From positions 1-5,165 of the forward strand of contig JAKMFG010000311.1 in NCBI GenBank assembly GCA_022425565.1: 5,165 nucleotides of DNA, given 5' to 3'. Under the pieces are notes generated by a model, which had not been told where the DNA came from, searched no databases, and saw only the letters and a list, made by a program, of their open reading frames with translations. The position numbers and the translations under genes are program-made. Every line of letters begins with the position of its first letter. Position 1 is the stretch's first letter. The DNA is from Alphaproteobacteria bacterium. Lineage in GTDB: Bacteria; Pseudomonadota; Alphaproteobacteria; Puniceispirillales; Puniceispirillaceae. Below are positions 4,415 through 5,165 of this stretch, in pieces.

Positions 4415-5165
4415 ATGACCATTCCAGTTCGAAAGAGCAGCGCACCCGGACAGGGACGCGCTGCTCAATTGCCAGACTATTTTTTCCTATCAGACCGGAC
4501 CTTCAGGGTGCCGCCGACCGGCATCCCGAAGCCTGACCCCGGAGAGGTGCCGCCTGCACTGCGGTGGCGTGACCGGCTTGCGGGTTTTGCCTGTGCCGTG
4601 ATGATGTCGTTTGGTGCCGGCAGCATGGCGAATGCATCGTCATCCGGCGGTTTGAGCTGGCAGTTTGGCGGCTTGTCCGGTGCGAGTTCTGGAACCGGGA
4701 TCGGCCTACAATTGCCGATTGGCAATCTGGCATCCGCCGGGGATGTGCCGCCGGTCTCCAAAAGCTGGGCGCCCGACAGCCCGGTGTCTGAAAATGCGGC
4801 CGGCGAGCCGGCAGGTTCCAGTGCCGGACCGCTGCCAAGGATGAATGGCTGGCTTCCCGACGCCAGGGAATCCGCCGTTCAGCAATCAACCGCCCAGCTT
4901 GATAGTGCTCGGCAGGACGGAAACGAGCAGGGTGAAGAGACCGATGCCGCCGCCTCCACCATCCTGCAAAAGGATCGCGTGACTGAAGATCTGGCCCCGT
5001 CGCTGGCCGAGGACAGGCCGGTGACGACCACGCTCGACAGGGTGGTGCTTCCCTACAATCTGCGCCAGGCCATCCTGCTGGACTCTCGTGTCGAGGAGAT
5101 GTCGGCCCGTGCCTGCCAGCTGGCGCATCGGCTTGGTCTTGCGCGTGCCGAAGGCCGCCCCAAGG
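4415..5165 (+). CDS. Probable exported Ser/Gly/Pro/Ala-rich protein of unknown function (partial, 3' end missing)
   Basis: The frame is open from an upstream stop at 4352 to the window edge and gives at least 250 residues. Third positions are strongly G/C in its later part, as expected for a real gene here, and the opposing minus-strand frames are short. After a 50-residue tail comes R50-W-R52-D-R54, then a hydrophobic stretch LAGFACAVMMSFGAGSMANA (55-74) with an A-x-A site at 72-74. This suggests a Sec signal peptide with cleavage before S75, although the n-region would be unusually long. Residues 75-180 are low-complexity (SSSGGLSWQFGGLSG, later E/Q/D-rich). The segment from about 205 (TTLDRVVLPYNLRQAILLDSRVEEMSARACQLAHRLGLARAEG) looks folded and helical. 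I do not recognise the family. The ATG at 4415 is the only ATG upstream of the hydrophobic segment; its ribosome site is poor, so a later GTG start is possible. Confidence 0.65.
   Translation, partial: MTIPVRKSSAPGQGRAAQLPDYFFLSDRTFRVPPTGIPKPDPGEVPPALRWRDRLAGFACAVMMSFGAGSMANASSSGGLSWQFGGLSGASSGTGIGLQLPIGNLASAGDVPPVSKSWAPDSPVSENAAGEPAGSSAGPLPRMNGWLPDARESAVQQSTAQLDSARQDGNEQGEETDAAASTILQKDRVTEDLAPSLAEDRPVTTTLDRVVLPYNLRQAILLDSRVEEMSARACQLAHRLGLARAEGRPK

Noticed and set aside
4503..4889. Minus-strand frames of about 94-128 codons opposite the right-hand gene
   Set aside because: They overlap one another and the long plus-strand frame. They have odd compositions (Arg/Pro/Ser-rich) and no ribosome site or domain that I can see.

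Overview
The window looks like a piece of a GC-rich proteobacterial chromosome, most likely from an alphaproteobacterium. This is an inference from the G/C-rich third codon positions, the style of the homogentisate dioxygenase and fumarylacetoacetate hydrolase proteins, and the gene set. No taxonomic marker gene is present.

Left and centre (1-3637, all on the minus strand, transcribed right to left): a compact aromatic-acid catabolic operon. In transcription order it holds homogentisate 1,2-dioxygenase (hmgA), a fumarylacetoacetate hydrolase-family protein, a metallo-beta-lactamase (MBL)-fold protein with an altered metal site, and the N-terminal 82 residues of a class A FAD monooxygenase that runs off the left edge. 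Gaps are 43 bp, minus 8 bp (overlap) and 34 bp, so one transcript is likely. The dioxygenase opens the homogentisate ring to maleylacetoacetate. After isomerisation, the hydrolase would split fumarylacetoacetate into fumarate and acetoacetate. The FAD monooxygenase could make homogentisate from a hydroxyphenylacetate-type precursor (inferred). No maleylacetoacetate isomerase and no 4-hydroxyphenylpyruvate dioxygenase lie inside the window.

Centre right (3638-4255): a 123-bp divergent control region followed by a MarR-family regulator on the plus strand. The control region holds an 18-bp near-perfect palindrome lying directly against a consensus TTGACA -35 box of the hmgA promoter. This is the classic layout of a local repressor controlling a divergent catabolic operon.

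Right (4256-5165): a 159-bp AT-richer spacer with small hairpins and a perfect 13-bp dyad, then the first 250 codons of a plus-strand gene open to the window edge. It encodes a probably exported, Ser/Gly/Pro/Ala-rich protein that I do not recognise.

The points most worth a second look are the MBL-fold protein that has lost its second-metal ligands, an in-frame 15-bp tandem repeat in the hmgA N-terminus, a 16-codon open frame bridging hmgA and the hydrolase gene by ATGA overlaps at both ends, a duplicated Shine-Dalgarno block before the monooxygenase, and the operator architecture. I see no mobile element, CRISPR array, tRNA or rRNA.
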